Assembly (NCBI GenBank): GCA_017430455.1
Contig: JAFRMX010000009.1
Span: 62,001-126,000, forward strand
DNA: 64,000 bases
Reading direction: 5' to 3'
Origin: Oscillospiraceae bacterium
GTDB lineage: Bacteria > Bacillota > Clostridia > Oscillospirales > Oscillospiraceae
Every line of letters begins with the position of its first letter. The first letter of the stretch is position 1. The notes below the pieces were generated by a model. It was not told the origin of the DNA. It was given only the letters and a program-made list of their open reading frames with translations, and searched no databases. Positions 34,132 through 43,919 of this stretch are shown here, one piece after another. Made by a program: the position numbers and the translations under genes.

Positions 34132-34405
34132 CCTGCGTAAGGCGCAGGTATGCGATGAAACGGGAGATTGCTTGCACAGCAAGGTAACTTCCGCGGAGTA
34201 TGTCCGGTACCGGATGCATTTCCGGTACGAGATCGGGCGGCTGAGACTTTTCCGTACACGCGTATATCGTCTGGGCGGAGTTAAGCCGGCTTGAGGCAAA
34301 GAGCCGGTTTGTTTTACGGACAGAGCCTGATACGCACGGTTGTGTGTATAGAAATCGAAAGTCTCATCCTTACGCATAATATACATTATCTAATGTAAGG
34401 AGAAA
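34132..34405 (+). promoter_or_regulatory. Long structured leader of rpsJ with terminator-like hairpin
   Basis: Hairpins read in order: CCTGCG/CGCAGG (34132-34148); GTACCGGA/TCCGGTAC (34207-34228); CCGGCT/AGCCGG followed by TTTGTTTT (34286-34315), shaped like an intrinsic terminator. TGAGACTTT (34242-34250) can pair with AAAGTCTCA (34358-34366), a long-range stem that encloses the terminator. This is compatible with attenuation or ribosomal-protein feedback control. No encoded leader peptide is evident, and a match to any known leader family was not established. Confidence 0.6.
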
Positions 34406-34409
34406 TCAC

Positions 34410-34730
34410 ATGGCAACAGCGAAACCCAAAAACATGATCCGCATACGCCTCAAGGCTTATGATCATCAGCTCGTCGACAAAGCTGCGGAAACGATAGTCG
34501 AGACCGTAAAGCGCACAGACGCGAAAGTCTCCGGACCCATTCCTCTGCCCACAAAGAAAGAGGTAGTCACGATCCTCCGCGCCGTACACAAGTACAAGGA
34601 CAGCCGCGAGCAGTTCGAGCGCAGGACCCACATGCGCCTGATCGATATCATAAACCCGAACCAGAAGACTGTTGATGCTCTGAGCAGCGTTGAAGTCCCT
34701 GCAGGCGTTCAGATCGAGATCAAGCTTTAA
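34410..34730 (+). CDS. rpsJ: 30S ribosomal protein S10
   Basis: 106 residues; head of the small subunit and, as NusE, part of transcription antitermination complexes. [20 protein letters not shown] and the [15 protein letters not shown] region are diagnostic. GTAAGGAGAAATCAC precedes the ATG. First gene of a run of 31 co-oriented genes to rplQ at 49.9 kb. Confidence 0.98.
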   Translation: MATAKPKNMIRIRLKAYDHQLVDKAAETIVETVKRTDAKVSGPIPLPTKKEVVTILRAVHKYKDSREQFERRTHMRLIDIINPNQKTVDALSSVEVPAGVQIEIKL

Positions 34731-34869
34731 TCCCCAGCAATGACCCGGTGCCCGTAAATTTTTTATTAATGTACATGCGGGCGGGTTAAGTTGCCGGCCT
34801 CCGGCGCGAGATGAAAATGATCATCTCTCAGCCATGCAAGGCAACCAATAACCGAAGGAGGAAAAATCA
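34731..34869 (+). promoter_or_regulatory. Structured 139-nt gap between rpsJ and rplC
   Basis: GCCCG/CGGGC (34750-34782), then an outer stem GTTGCC/GGCAAC (34790-34845) enclosing CCGG-CCT-CCGG and GAGATGA/TCATCTC (34808-34827), directly before the rplC ribosome-binding site. The multibranched shape and unusual width suggest an RNA element bound by L3 or L4, but this is inference. Confidence 0.45.
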
Positions 34870-35598
34870 ATGAAGAAAGCCATTATCGGCAAGAAGGTCG
34901 GCATGACGCAGATCTTCGACGAGACCGGCAAAGTGATCCCCGTAACAGTCATTGAAGCAGGTCCGTGCACAGTCACGGCAAAGATGACTGAGGAGAAGGA
35001 AGGTTACAATGCGGTCCAGTTCGGCTTCGAAGAGACAGCCGAAAAGAAGCTCTCCAAGCCTGAGCAGGGACACCTGAAGAAGGCAGGAGTTGCAATGGTA
35101 AAGCATCTCAAGGAGTTCCGCCTTGAGGACACCAAGACTTTTGAAGTCGGTGACGTTGTTAAAGCAGACATCTTCGCTGAAGGCGAGAAAGTCGATGTCA
35201 CCGGAATCAGCAAGGGCCACGGCTATGCCGGCGTTATCAAACGTTACGGCCAGGGACGCACTCCCACCAGCCACGGCGGCGGCCCCGTTCACAGACACGC
35301 GGGCTCAATGGGCTCCAGCGCAGATCCTTCCCGCATCATGCCGGGAAAGAAACAGGCCGGACACATGGGCGTCGACCAGGTCACGGTACAGAACCTTGAC
35401 GTCGTTAAGGTAGACCCCGAGCTCAATCTCATCGCGATCCGCGGTGCAATTCCCGGCCCCAAAGGCGGAATCGTTTATATCAAGTCCACCGCAAAGACCC
35501 AGATCATCAAGAAGACCGACACTGCAGGAGTCAGCGTCAATCCGCAGAAGGCTTCCGCCCGTGTCAATCCGCAGAAAGCATCTGCACGTACAAAGTAA
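34870..35598 (+). CDS. rplC: 50S ribosomal protein L3
   Basis: 242 residues, longer than the usual 205-215 because of a C-terminal tail. The body has [10 protein letters not shown] at the start, the central [20 protein letters not shown] and the [20 protein letters not shown] loop that reaches the peptidyl transferase centre. The tail contains VNPQKASAR twice in tandem (35536-35589), the two 27-nt copies differing only at synonymous positions. CGAAGGAGGAAAAATCA lies upstream. Confidence 0.98.
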   Translation: MKKAIIGKKVGMTQIFDETGKVIPVTVIEAGPCTVTAKMTEEKEGYNAVQFGFEETAEKKLSKPEQGHLKKAGVAMVKHLKEFRLEDTKTFEVGDVVKADIFAEGEKVDVTGISKGHGYAGVIKRYGQGRTPTSHGGGPVHRHAGSMGSSADPSRIMPGKKQAGHMGVDQVTVQNLDVVKVDPELNLIAIRGAIPGPKGGIVYIKSTAKTQIIKKTDTAGVSVNPQKASARVNPQKASARTK

Positions 35599-35616
35599 GG
35601 AAAGGAGAGCAGAAAT

Positions 35617-36240
35617 ATGCCTAAAGCTAACGTATTCAATATGGCCGGAGAGAAGACCGGCGAGATCGAGCTCTCCGAAGCCGTTTTCGGCATCGAGCCG
35701 AACAAGAGCGTTCTTCACGACAGCGTCAAGAACCATCTTGCAAACCTTCGTCAGGGCACACAGAGCGCCCTCACCAAAGGCGAGGTCTCATTCACGACCA
35801 AGAAACCCTGGCGTCAGAAGGGTACAGGCAGAGCCAGAGCCGGTTATGCAGGGTCCCCCGTATGGACTCACGGCGGCGTAGCATTCGCACCGAAGCCGCG
35901 CGATTACAGCTACACGCTGAACAAGAAAGTAAAACGTCTCGCAATGAAGTCCGCGCTCTCAGCGAAAGCTGCAGATGAAGATATAATCGTCATCGACGGA
36001 CTCAAGATGGACGAGATAAAGACAAAGACATTTGCGGAGTTTTTAAAGAAGATAGGTTCCGAGGGCAAAGCTCTTGTGGTCACGGAAAATGTCGAAGAGA
36101 ACGTTGTTAAATCCGCCAGAAACATCAGCGGAGTCGAGACCACGACAGCAACGATCCTCAGCCCGTATATGATTCTGAACACCGGCAAGTTCATAGTCGA
36201 TAAGGCGGCTCTGCAGAAGATCGAGGAGGTATTTGCTTAA
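35617..36240 (+). CDS. rplD: 50S ribosomal protein L4
   Basis: 207 residues. The conserved extended loop KPWRQKGTGRARAGYAGSPVW lines the exit tunnel; macrolide-resistance mutations fall here in other species, and the sequence looks wild type. In gammaproteobacteria L4 represses its own operon. The stop TAA abuts the rplW ATG with no gap. Confidence 0.98.
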   Translation: MPKANVFNMAGEKTGEIELSEAVFGIEPNKSVLHDSVKNHLANLRQGTQSALTKGEVSFTTKKPWRQKGTGRARAGYAGSPVWTHGGVAFAPKPRDYSYTLNKKVKRLAMKSALSAKAADEDIIVIDGLKMDEIKTKTFAEFLKKIGSEGKALVVTENVEENVVKSARNISGVETTTATILSPYMILNTGKFIVDKAALQKIEEVFA

Positions 36241-36537
36241 ATGAAAACAGCATATGATATCATAATCCGCCCGATCATCACCGAGCAGTCTATGGAAGAT
36301 CTTGATATTAAAAAGTATGCTTTCGAAGTAGACAAAGATGCCGGCAAGATCGAAATCAAAAAGGCAATCGAAGAGATCTTCGACGTGAAAGTCATCAAAG
36401 TGACCACGACCCACGTCAGATCCAAAGCAAAGCGCCAGGGCGCTTACCCGATGGGCAAGACAGCTTCCTGGAAAAAGGCAGTAGTCAAGCTCAGTGCAGA
36501 TTCGAAGAACATCGAGCTCTTCGAAGGAATGGTTTAA
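36241..36537 (+). CDS. rplW: 50S ribosomal protein L23
   Basis: 98 residues; sits at the tunnel exit and binds trigger factor and [16 protein letters not shown] at the N-terminus and [14 protein letters not shown] are typical. It starts at the first base after the rplD stop, so the two are coupled. Confidence 0.98.
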   Translation: MKTAYDIIIRPIITEQSMEDLDIKKYAFEVDKDAGKIEIKKAIEEIFDVKVIKVTTTHVRSKAKRQGAYPMGKTASWKKAVVKLSADSKNIELFEGMV

Positions 36538-36550
36538 GGAGGGTTAAATA

Positions 36551-37387
36551 ATGTCGATTAAAACATACAGACCCACCACTCCGGCCAGAAGACAGATGAC
36601 CGTATCGGGCTTCGACGGGATCGACAAGCACGCGAGACCCGAGAAGAGCCTCACAGAGGTCCAGAAGAAGAATTCCGGCAGAAACAGCTACGGCCGTATA
36701 ACGGTACGCCACCAGGGCGGCGGAAACAGACAGAAGTACAGGGTCATCGATTTCAAACGCAATAAGCCCGATATGCCCGCGAAAGTGCTCCGTCTGGAGT
36801 ACGACCCGAACAGAAGCGCTTACATAGCACTTCTCGAGTATGAAGACGGCGAGCGCCGCTACATTCTGGCTCCTGTCGGCCTCAAGGCAGGCGACACGGT
36901 AGTCTCCGGGGCTGCATCCGATATCAAAGTCGGCAATGCTCTTCCTCTTGAGAACATCCCCGTAGGTACCGTTATCCACAACATAGAGCTCTACCCCGGC
37001 AAGGGCGCACAGCTCGTCAGAGGCGCAGGCGTCTCGGCACAGCTGATGGCCAAGGAAAACGGAATGGCGACAGTACGTCTCCCGTCCGGCGAATCCAGAA
37101 AAGTCCGTCTCGGCTGCATGGCGACCGTAGGACAGGTCGGAAATGTAGACCACGCTAACATCTCTATCGGCAAAGCAGGCCGTAAGCGCCATATGGGTGT
37201 CAGACCGACTGTCAGAGGCAGCGTCATGAACCCGGTGGATCACCCCCACGGCGGCGGCGAAGGCAAGTCTCCTGTCGGGCGTCCGGGCCCTGTTACCCCT
37301 TGGGGCAAGCCCGCACTCGGCTATAAGACTCGCAAGACCAAGAACGCGACTGACAAGTACATTGTCAAACGCCGCAACGCGAAGTAA
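36551..37387 (+). CDS. rplB: 50S ribosomal protein L2
   Basis: 278 residues, standard length; needed for subunit joining and peptidyl transfer. [17 protein letters not shown] near residue 55 and the C-terminal [19 protein letters not shown], with the conserved His of the catalytic-centre region, are intact. A long minus-strand frame of 507 codons across this gene and its neighbours is antisense noise. Confidence 0.99.
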   Translation: MSIKTYRPTTPARRQMTVSGFDGIDKHARPEKSLTEVQKKNSGRNSYGRITVRHQGGGNRQKYRVIDFKRNKPDMPAKVLRLEYDPNRSAYIALLEYEDGERRYILAPVGLKAGDTVVSGAASDIKVGNALPLENIPVGTVIHNIELYPGKGAQLVRGAGVSAQLMAKENGMATVRLPSGESRKVRLGCMATVGQVGNVDHANISIGKAGRKRHMGVRPTVRGSVMNPVDHPHGGGEGKSPVGRPGPVTPWGKPALGYKTRKTKNATDKYIVKRRNAK

Positions 37388-37399
37388 GGAGGGAAACAG

Positions 37400-37681
37400 A
37401 TGAGCAGAAGCATTAAAAAAGGCCCTTACGCAGCTCCCGAGCTGCTTAAGAGAGTCGATGAACTGAATAAGACGGGCAAGAAAGAGGTCCTCAAGACCTG
37501 GTCCCGCAGCAGCACCATTTTCCCGTCCTTTGTCGGACACACAATAGCTATTCACGACGGACGCCGTCATGTTCCGGTATACATCACCGAGGATATGGTA
37601 GGACACAAGCTCGGCGAGTTTGCACCGACCAGAACCTTCCGCGGGCACTCCGGAAGCAAAACGGCAGCTGCGACCAAGTAA
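37400..37681 (+). CDS. rpsS: 30S ribosomal protein S19
   Basis: 93 residues; in the head of the small subunit with S13. [35 protein letters not shown] and [16 protein letters not shown] are the standard conserved blocks. AAGGAGGGAAACAG precedes the ATG. Confidence 0.99.
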   Translation: MSRSIKKGPYAAPELLKRVDELNKTGKKEVLKTWSRSSTIFPSFVGHTIAIHDGRRHVPVYITEDMVGHKLGEFAPTRTFRGHSGSKTAAATK

Positions 37682-37696
37682 CGGAGGAGGAAGCAG

Positions 37697-38044
37697 ATGG
37701 AAGAAAAGAAACTCGTTCGCGCAGAACACAAATACGCGCGCATTTCTCCCCGCAAGGTCAGCATAGTCTGTGACATGATCCGCGGCAAGGACGCAAACCT
37801 GGCTCTGGCACTCATGGAGAACACTCCCAAAGCCGGCTGCGAGCTGATGATAAAGGTCCTGAAGAGCGCGATGGCAAACGCCGAGAACAATTTTGAGATG
37901 GATCCCGATAAACTCTATGTAGCTCAGTGCTACGCCGGAGCGGGCCCGATACTCAAGAGGGGCATGCCGAGAGCTCAGGGCAGAATGTACCGCATAAACA
38001 AACGCACCAGCCACATCACGATCTGCGTGGCTGAGAAAGAATAA
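37697..38044 (+). CDS. rplV: 50S ribosomal protein L22
   Basis: 115 residues. Contacts all domains of 23S rRNA and lines the exit tunnel; [18 protein letters not shown] and the C-terminal loop [21 protein letters not shown], a known macrolide-resistance region, are complete. CGGAGGAGGAAGCAG precedes the ATG. Confidence 0.98.
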   Translation: MEEKKLVRAEHKYARISPRKVSIVCDMIRGKDANLALALMENTPKAGCELMIKVLKSAMANAENNFEMDPDKLYVAQCYAGAGPILKRGMPRAQGRMYRINKRTSHITICVAEKE

Positions 38045-38061
38045 GGAAAGGAGGCAGAATT

Positions 38062-38925
38062 ATGGGTCAGAAAGTTAATCCCCACGGACTGAGAGTCGGT
38101 GTTATCAAAGACTGGGATTCCAGATGGTACGCAAGAGAAGACAAAGTCGGCGATCTGATAGTTGAAGATCACAAGATCCGCCAGTTCCTCAAGAAGGAGC
38201 TGTATTCTGCCGGCGTTCCGACAATAGAGATCGAACGTGACAGCTCGAAGGTCCGCATATTCATCCACTGCTCCAGACCCGGTGTCGTCATCGGCAAGGG
38301 CGGTGAGGCAATAGAGGCCCTCAGACTTAAAGTTGAAAAGCTTATCGGCAAGAGCGTTGCTCTTTCGATAGTTGAAGTCAGAAACCCCGACACGAACGCT
38401 CAGCTGGTTGCGGAGAACATCGCAGCCCAGCTCGAGAAGAGGATCGGATTCAGACGCGCGATGAAGAACGCAATGGGCAGAGCCATGAGAGGCGGAGCCC
38501 GCGGAATCAAGATCAAATGCGGCGGAAGGCTTGGAGGAGCAGAAATAGCAAGATCCGAGACCTATCACGAGGGAACCATTCCTCTTCAGACGATCCGTGC
38601 AGACATTGAGTACGGTTTCGCAGAAGCAAACACAACCTACGGCCGTATCGGTGTAAAGGTCTGGATATACAAAGGCGAAGTCCTCTCCCAGACACTCCGC
38701 ACCACACCCCGTACGCTGGATCTGAACAAGCCTTACGGCGAGCGCAGAAACCGCAGAAACGACCGCAGAGACGGCGACAGACGCCAGGGCGGATACAACC
38801 GTGACCGCAACTCCGGTGACAGACGCCAGGGCGGATACGGACGCCCGGGCCAGGACCGCGGATCCTTTAACCGCCGTCCGGCAGCTGCTCCCGCAGCAGG
38901 CGCCCAGGAAGGAGGCAAGAACTGA
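38062..38925 (+). CDS. rpsC: 30S ribosomal protein S3 with Arg/Gly-rich tail
   Basis: 287 residues. The normal 215-residue body ([17 protein letters not shown] domain with [11 protein letters not shown], and the C-terminal domain up to the NKPYGER stretch) is followed by a 60-70 residue low-complexity tail of GDRRQGGY repeats ending with an Ala-rich segment. S3 contributes to mRNA helicase activity at the entry channel; the positively charged tail would project there. The stop overlaps the rplP ATG (TGATG). Confidence 0.98.
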   Translation: MGQKVNPHGLRVGVIKDWDSRWYAREDKVGDLIVEDHKIRQFLKKELYSAGVPTIEIERDSSKVRIFIHCSRPGVVIGKGGEAIEALRLKVEKLIGKSVALSIVEVRNPDTNAQLVAENIAAQLEKRIGFRRAMKNAMGRAMRGGARGIKIKCGGRLGGAEIARSETYHEGTIPLQTIRADIEYGFAEANTTYGRIGVKVWIYKGEVLSQTLRTTPRTLDLNKPYGERRNRRNDRRDGDRRQGGYNRDRNSGDRRQGGYGRPGQDRGSFNRRPAAAPAAGAQEGGKN

Positions 38926-39356
38926 TGTTAATGCCTAAAAGAGTAAAGTACCGCAGAGTACACCGCGGACGCATGAAGGGCAAAGCCCTCCGCGGAAATA
39001 CGGTAACATACGGCGAGTTCGGACTTGCTGCACAGGAACCGGGCTGGATCACCTCCAACCAGATAGAGGCAGCACGTATCGCAATGACACGTTATACCAA
39101 ACGTGGCGGCCAGGTCTGGATAAAGATATTCCCCGACAAGCCCGTTACCGCGAAGCCGGCAGAGACCCGTATGGGATCCGGTAAAGGATCTCCCGAGTAC
39201 TGGGTCGCCGTCGTAAAACCCGGCAGGGTCATGTTTGAGATAGCGGGAGTTCCCGAGGAAGCAGCCCGCGAAGCTCTCCGCCTTGCCAGCCACAAACTGC
39301 CCGTCAAATGCAGGATAGTTGCTAAGGGCAGCGAATCCGGATTAGGTGGTGAATGA
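38925..39356 (+). CDS. rplP: 50S ribosomal protein L16
   Basis: 143 residues; supports the A-site t[28 protein letters not shown]-type [16 protein letters not shown] and [16 protein letters not shown] are characteristic. ATG overlaps the rpsC stop by one base. Confidence 0.99.
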   Translation: MLMPKRVKYRRVHRGRMKGKALRGNTVTYGEFGLAAQEPGWITSNQIEAARIAMTRYTKRGGQVWIKIFPDKPVTAKPAETRMGSGKGSPEYWVAVVKPGRVMFEIAGVPEEAAREALRLASHKLPVKCRIVAKGSESGLGGE

Positions 39357-39357
39357 G

Positions 39358-39546
39358 ATGAAAGCAAACGAAATACGCAATCTTTCTGTTGCCGAGCTTG
39401 AAAACAAGCTGGCTGACCTCAAGAAGGATCTGTTCATGCTCCGTATGCAGCATGCAACGAACCATCTCGACAACCCGACCAAGATCTCTGCCGTACGCCG
39501 TGACATAGCTCGCGTAAAAACAATTCTGCGCGAGAAGGAAAACTGA
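39358..39546 (+). CDS. rpmC: 50S ribosomal protein L29
   Basis: 62 residues from ATG 39358, one base after the rplP stop; an upstream in-frame GTG at 39346 would add four residues but lies within rplP. MKANEIRNLSVAELENKLAD and the ending with NPTKISAVRRDIARVKT are typical. Binds near the tunnel exit. Confidence 0.98.
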   Translation: MKANEIRNLSVAELENKLADLKKDLFMLRMQHATNHLDNPTKISAVRRDIARVKTILREKEN

Positions 39547-39560
39547 GGAGGTAAAGGAAA

Positions 39561-39824
39561 ATGGCTGAAATTAGAAATACTTCCCGGAAGACCCGCGTAG
39601 GCAAGGTCGTATCCGATAAGATGGACAAGACGGTCGTAGTCACAGTTGAAGACCATGTTGCCCACAAGACATACAAGAAGATCATCGGACGCACATACCG
39701 TCTCAAAGCCCATGACGAGAACAACGAGTGCGGCGTAGGCGATGTAGTCCGTGTGATGGAGACCCGCCCCCTTTCCAAGGACAAGAGATGGCGTGTGGTC
39801 GAAATAGTTGAAAAGGCTAAGTAA
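39561..39824 (+). CDS. rpsQ: 30S ribosomal protein S17
   Basis: 87 residues; primary 16S rRNA binder. [19 protein letters not shown] and [20 protein letters not shown] are diagnostic. CTGAGGAGGTAAAGGAAA precedes the ATG. Confidence 0.99.
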   Translation: MAEIRNTSRKTRVGKVVSDKMDKTVVVTVEDHVAHKTYKKIIGRTYRLKAHDENNECGVGDVVRVMETRPLSKDKRWRVVEIVEKAK

Positions 39825-39836
39825 GGAGGCACCTAA

Positions 39837-40208
39837 ATGATACAGCAGGAAACACATCTGAAGGTCGCTGACAATACCGGCGCCAAGGAACTTAAAACCA
39901 TACTTGTTCTCGGCGGATCAAAACGCAAGTACGCCAGTGTAGGCGATGTTGTAGTTGCTTCTGTTAGAAAAGCAGCTCCCGGCGGCCAGGTTAAAAAAGG
40001 CGATGTTGTAAGGGCTGTCATAGTCCGCACAGTCAAGCCCGTACGCCGTGCTGACGGAACCTATGTCCGTTTCGATGAAAACGCTGCAGTTCTGATCAAT
40101 GAAGGCGACAAGAATCCGCGCGGAACGCGCATTTTCGGGCCTGTTGCCCGTGAGCTCCGCGAGAAGGATTACATGAAGATCCTCTCCCTTGCTCCGGAAG
40201 TAATTTGA
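39837..40208 (+). CDS. rplN: 50S ribosomal protein L14
   Basis: 123 residues; forms an intersubunit bridge and binds Rsf[40 protein letters not shown] and the ending [16 protein letters not shown] [10 protein letters not shown] are conserved. Good AAGGAGGCACCTAA upstream. Confidence 0.99.
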   Translation: MIQQETHLKVADNTGAKELKTILVLGGSKRKYASVGDVVVASVRKAAPGGQVKKGDVVRAVIVRTVKPVRRADGTYVRFDENAAVLINEGDKNPRGTRIFGPVARELREKDYMKILSLAPEVI

Positions 40209-40220
40209 GGAGGTACCGGA

Positions 40221-40526
40221 ATGAATATCAAGAAAGACGATAAAGTCGTTGTTTTGTCAGGAAAAGACAAAGGCAAGCAGGGCAAAGTCCTGAGTGCAGA
40301 TCCCAAAGGCGGAAAAGTAGTCGCCGAGGGAATAAACGTTGCCACTAAGCACCAGAAGCCCCGCAAACAGGGTGAAGAGGGCGGCATAATCAAGGTCGAG
40401 ACCCCGATCTACGCGAGCAAGGTCCAGCTTGTATGCCCCAAGTGCGGCAAGGCGACACGCGTCGGACACAAGATCACGGACGGCAAGAAAGTCCGTGTCT
40501 GCAAGAAGTGCGGCGCAGAGATCTGA
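40221..40526 (+). CDS. rplX: 50S ribosomal protein L24
   Basis: 101 residues; assembly initiator. An N-terminal KOW motif ([20 protein letters not shown]) and a C-terminal part with two CxxC pairs ([12 protein letters not shown] and CKKCGAEI), the zinc-ribbon version of L24. GAGGAGGTACCGGA precedes the ATG. Confidence 0.98.
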   Translation: MNIKKDDKVVVLSGKDKGKQGKVLSADPKGGKVVAEGINVATKHQKPRKQGEEGGIIKVETPIYASKVQLVCPKCGKATRVGHKITDGKKVRVCKKCGAEI

Positions 40527-40544
40527 GGAAGGAGCTGAAAAGAT

Positions 40545-41084
40545 ATGACTAATATGAAGAAGAAATACCTCGAAGAGGCGGCTCCTGCTCTCATGGAGAA
40601 ATACAACTACAAGTCCGTTATGCAGATCCCCAAGATCGACAAGATAGTCGTTTCTGTCGGATGCGGCGACTGCAAGGACAACGCAAAAGCTCTTGAGGCT
40701 GTTATCAACGATATCTCCAATATCACAGGACAGCACGCGGTAGCAACGGTTGCGCGCAAGAGCGTTGCAAACTTCAAGCTTCGTGAAGGAATGAAGGTCG
40801 GTGTCAAAGTTACATTGAGACAGGACCGTATGTGGGAATTCCTCGACAGACTGTTCAATGTCGCTCTTCCCCGTGTCAGAGACTTCCGCGGAATCAGCGC
40901 AGATGCATTTGACGGGCGCGGCAACTACAGCCTCGGACTCAAGGAACAGATAATCTTCCCGGAGATCGAGTACGACAAGATCGACAAGCTTCGCGGAATG
41001 AATATCGCGATCACCACCACTGCAAAGACAGACGAAGAAGCACGCGAGCTGCTCAGACTTCTGGGCGCACCGTTTGCAAACTAA
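40545..41084 (+). CDS. rplE: 50S ribosomal protein L5
   Basis: 179 residues; binds 5S r[23 protein letters not shown] and [28 protein letters not shown] are the hallmark stretches, with [16 protein letters not shown] before the end. ATG 40545; a second Met three residues on could also serve. Confidence 0.98.
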   Translation: MTNMKKKYLEEAAPALMEKYNYKSVMQIPKIDKIVVSVGCGDCKDNAKALEAVINDISNITGQHAVATVARKSVANFKLREGMKVGVKVTLRQDRMWEFLDRLFNVALPRVRDFRGISADAFDGRGNYSLGLKEQIIFPEIEYDKIDKLRGMNIAITTTAKTDEEARELLRLLGAPFAN

Positions 41085-41097
41085 GGAGGACTCAGAG

Positions 41098-41283
41098 ATG
41101 GCAAAAAAGGCTATGATTTTAAAACAGCAGGCTCCTGCCAAGTACTCGACACGCAGGTACAACCGCTGCAAGATCTGCGGAAGACCGCATGCCTACCTCC
41201 GCAACTACGGCATCTGCCGTATCTGCTTCAGAGAACTGGCTTACAAAGGCGAGATCCCCGGAGTACGCAAAGCTTCCTGGTAA
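41098..41283 (+). CDS. rpsN: 30S ribosomal protein S14, zinc type
   Basis: 61 residues from ATG 41098 (GGAGGACTCAGAG upstream); an in-frame ATG at 41074 lies within rplE. Two CxxC pairs (CKICG and CRICF) make it the short zinc-binding (type Z) form used when zinc is available. No zinc-free paralogue is present in this window. Confidence 0.98.
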   Translation: MAKKAMILKQQAPAKYSTRRYNRCKICGRPHAYLRNYGICRICFRELAYKGEIPGVRKASW

Positions 41284-41306
41284 ACTTTTTAAACGATATC
41301 GAAAGG

Positions 41307-41360
41307 CTTGGACCAATCATGTATTGGCCAAGAACCTCGGTATAAAACCGCAAAAGCGGT
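41307..41360 (+). promoter_or_regulatory. Two hairpins in the rpsN-rpsH gap
   Basis: CTTGG-A-CCAAT / ATTGGCCAAG (41307-41332) with one bulged A, then ACCGC-AAAA-GCGGT (41347-41360). The gap of 102 nt is the widest in the spc section. A single bulged A in a helix ahead of rpsH recalls the S8 binding site used for feedback in E. coli, there within rplE; here it is inference. Confidence 0.5.
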
Positions 41361-41385
41361 AACTCTAAATAAGGAGAATAACAAA

Positions 41386-41784
41386 ATGCAGATCACTGAC
41401 CCCATTGCAGACATGCTGACCCGTATCCGCAACGCCGGAACAGCAAAGCATGAGACTGTCGATGTCCCGGCTTCCAAGATGAAGCAGTCCATCGCCGAGA
41501 TCCTTCTCAATGAAGGCTACATCAAGAGCTACCAGCTCGTTGACGACGGAACACAGGGCATCATTCGCATCACACTCAAATACCTGCCCGGTAAGGTAAA
41601 AGCGATCTCCGGACTCAAGCGCGTAAGCAAGCCCGGACTCCGTGTCTATGCCGGCGCAGACGAGCTGCCGCGCGTCCTTAAAGGACTCGGCATCGCAATC
41701 ATTTCAACATCCAAGGGCGTTATGACCGACAAGCAGGCCAGAAGCGAGCACGTCGGCGGCGAAGTCCTTGCGTTCGTGTGGTAA
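41386..41784 (+). CDS. rpsH: 30S ribosomal protein S8
   Basis: 132 residues from ATG 41386, preceded by ATAAGGAGAATAACAAA; the open frame extends 26 codons upstream through the hairpin region with no better start. [18 protein letters not shown] and the ending with [18 protein letters not shown] are typical. Confidence 0.98.
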   Translation: MQITDPIADMLTRIRNAGTAKHETVDVPASKMKQSIAEILLNEGYIKSYQLVDDGTQGIIRITLKYLPGKVKAISGLKRVSKPGLRVYAGADELPRVLKGLGIAIISTSKGVMTDKQARSEHVGGEVLAFVW

Positions 41785-41799
41785 GGGAGGCAGAAGAAT

Positions 41800-42342
41800 A
41801 TGTCCAGAATAGGAAAAGCTCCCATTACCGTTCCCGCAGGAGTTGAGATCACAGTCAGCGAGAACAACCATATCACAGTCAAGGGCCCCAAAGGAACCCT
41901 GGAACGCACGATAGTTCCCCAGATGAAGCTCAGCACCGAAAACGGAGTTCTGACAGTCGAAAGACCTGATGATTCCAAAGAGAACCGTTCACTTCACGGT
42001 CTGAGCCGTACCCTCATCAACAATATGGTGGTCGGAGTGACTCAGGGCTTTGAGAAGAAGCTCGAGATCAACGGCGTCGGATACAGAGCGACAAAAGACG
42101 GGAAAAACCTCGTCATGAACCTCGGTTATTCGCATCAGATCGTTATCCCCGAGACGGAAGACATCCAGATCGATGTTCCCGACGCAAACCACATTGTTAT
42201 CAAGGGTATCGACAAGCAGAAGGTCGGCCAGTTTGCAGCAGAAGTTCGCGGTAAGAGACCTCCGGAACCCTACAAGGGCAAAGGAATCAAATACGACTAC
42301 GAAGTTATCCGCCGCAAAGAAGGCAAGACCGGTGCTAAGTAA
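41800..42342 (+). CDS. rplF: 50S ribosomal protein L6
   Basis: 180 residues with the duplicated L6 fold. MSRIGKAPITVPAGV at the start and the signature VRGKRPPEPYKGKGIKY near the C-terminus are intact. Located beside the factor-binding site; aminoglycoside resistance mutations map to this C-terminal part in other species. GGGAGGCAGAAGAAT precedes ATG. Confidence 0.99.
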   Translation: MSRIGKAPITVPAGVEITVSENNHITVKGPKGTLERTIVPQMKLSTENGVLTVERPDDSKENRSLHGLSRTLINNMVVGVTQGFEKKLEINGVGYRATKDGKNLVMNLGYSHQIVIPETEDIQIDVPDANHIVIKGIDKQKVGQFAAEVRGKRPPEPYKGKGIKYDYEVIRRKEGKTGAK

Positions 42343-42358
42343 ACGGAGGTGTGCCTGA

Positions 42359-42718
42359 ATGATTAAAAGACCTGATACAAAAGGACAGCGCATCAAGCGC
42401 CACTTGAGAGTACGCGGTAAGGTTTCCGGCACTGCCGAAAGACCCCGTCTCAGCGTATTCCGCAGTGAAAACAACATCTATGCCCAGATCATCGACGATG
42501 TAGCGGGAAATACTCTCTGCTCAGCATCCACGGTCGAGAAAGGCTTTGAAGGCAACGGCGGCAATTGTGAAGCTGCCAAGAAGATCGGTTCCCTTATCGC
42601 AGAGCGCGCTCTGAAGAAAGGAATCGAAGAAGTAGTGTTTGACCGCGGAGGCAATATCTACCACGGACGTGTCAAAGCACTTGCAGAAGGTGCCCGTGAG
42701 GGCGGCCTGAAATTCTGA
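42359..42718 (+). CDS. rplR: 50S ribosomal protein L18
   Basis: 119 residues; binds 5S rRNA with L5. [20 protein letters not shown] and [25 protein letters not shown] are characteristic. GGAGGTGTGCCTGA precedes the ATG. Confidence 0.99.
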   Translation: MIKRPDTKGQRIKRHLRVRGKVSGTAERPRLSVFRSENNIYAQIIDDVAGNTLCSASTVEKGFEGNGGNCEAAKKIGSLIAERALKKGIEEVVFDRGGNIYHGRVKALAEGAREGGLKF

Positions 42719-42735
42719 GGAAGGGGGATATATAA

Positions 42736-43269
42736 ATGGCTTACAATAACGACAGAAGAGATCGCCGCGCACCTCGTGAAGAGCCGGCAGCTCCCGAGTT
42801 CATTGAGAAAGTGGTATCCCTCAACCGTGTCAGCAAGACAGTCAAAGGCGGACGCATAGCCAAGTTTGCCGCTCTCTGCGTAGTCGGAGACGGAAAAGGC
42901 CGTGTTGGATTCGGAACAGGCAAAGCCAACGAAGTATCCGAAGCTATCCGCAAGGGCCTTGAGGACGCAAAGAAAAACATAATCAACGTCACACTTCATG
43001 GAACATCCATTCCCCACGAGGTTATAGGCGAGTTCGGCGCAGGACGCGTTCTGCTTAAGCCGGCTCCCGAAGGCACAGGCGTTATCGCCGGCGGTGCTGT
43101 CCGTGCAGTTGTTGAAGCAGCGGGCATCAAAGATATCCGTACAAAATGCCTCCGCATCAATAACCCCGCAAACGTTGTGGCAGCTACAATGGAAGGCCTC
43201 AAATCTCTGAGAGACGCGGCTCAGGTCGCAGCTGTCAGGGACAAGACCCCTGAGGAAATTCAGGGCTAA
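42736..43269 (+). CDS. rpsE: 30S ribosomal protein S5
   Basis: 177 residues; helps decoding fidelity at the mRNA entry. The double-stranded RNA-binding part has [19 protein letters not shown], and [19 protein letters not shown] and [20 protein letters not shown] are conserved. The short N-terminus is rich in Arg and Asp. Confidence 0.99.
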   Translation: MAYNNDRRDRRAPREEPAAPEFIEKVVSLNRVSKTVKGGRIAKFAALCVVGDGKGRVGFGTGKANEVSEAIRKGLEDAKKNIINVTLHGTSIPHEVIGEFGAGRVLLKPAPEGTGVIAGGAVRAVVEAAGIKDIRTKCLRINNPANVVAATMEGLKSLRDAAQVAAVRDKTPEEIQG

Positions 43270-43282
43270 GGAGGAGTTTCAG

Positions 43283-43465
43283 ATGGCTAAGAATTTAAGA
43301 ATAAAGCTCGTAAAGAGCCTGAACGGCAGACTTGACAAGCACATTGCAACTGCCAACTCGCTGGGACTGCACAAGATCGGCAACGAGACTGTCCAGCCCG
43401 ACAACCCCCAGACCCGCGGCAAGATAGCCAAGATAGGCTATCTGCTCCAGGTAACAGAAGAATAA
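43283..43465 (+). CDS. rpmD: 50S ribosomal protein L30
   Basis: 60 residues, the short bacterial form. [20 protein letters not shown] and [20 protein letters not shown] match the family. AAGGAGGAGTTTCAG precedes the ATG. Confidence 0.97.
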   Translation: MAKNLRIKLVKSLNGRLDKHIATANSLGLHKIGNETVQPDNPQTRGKIAKIGYLLQVTEE

Positions 43466-43478
43466 GGAGGAGACAGAG

Positions 43479-43919
43479 ATGCAGATTCAAGATCTTTCTC
43501 CCGTACCCGGCTCAACTCATGTTGACAAACGCAAGGGCAGAGGCCATGCGACCGGCAACGGCAAGACCGCAGGGCGCGGCCACAAAGGTCAGAAAGCCCG
43601 CAGCGGCGGCGGAGTCCGTATAGGATTCGAAGGCGGCCAGATGCCTCTTGCACGCCGTATCCCCAAGAGAGGATTCAACAACATTTTTGCCAAACCGCTG
43701 GAGACAGTCAATCTTTCAGCGCTCGACAAATTTGAAGACGGTGCGGTCATTGATGCTGAGGCACTTCTCAGCGCCGGAATCATCTCAAAGTGCAAATATG
43801 GCGTAAAAATACTCGGAAACGGCGAAATAACCAAGAAATTTGATGTAAAGGCAGCTGCTTTCTCCGAAACCGCGAAACAGAAGATCGAGGCGGCCGGCGG
43901 AAAGGCAGAGGTGGTCTAA
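43479..43919 (+). CDS. rplO: 50S ribosomal protein L15
   Basis: 146 residues. The Gly/Lys/Arg-rich N-terminal extension that enters the rRNA ([20 protein letters not shown]) and the [20 protein letters not shown] block are clear. Its TAA abuts the secY GTG, coupling the two. Confidence 0.98.
   Translation: MQIQDLSPVPGSTHVDKRKGRGHATGNGKTAGRGHKGQKARSGGGVRIGFEGGQMPLARRIPKRGFNNIFAKPLETVNLSALDKFEDGAVIDAEALLSAGIISKCKYGVKILGNGEITKKFDVKAAAFSETAKQKIEAAGGKAEVV

Noticed and set aside
36491..38014. Minus-strand 507-codon frame over rplB-rpsS-rplV
   Set aside because: Antisense shadow across several unmistakable ribosomal protein genes.
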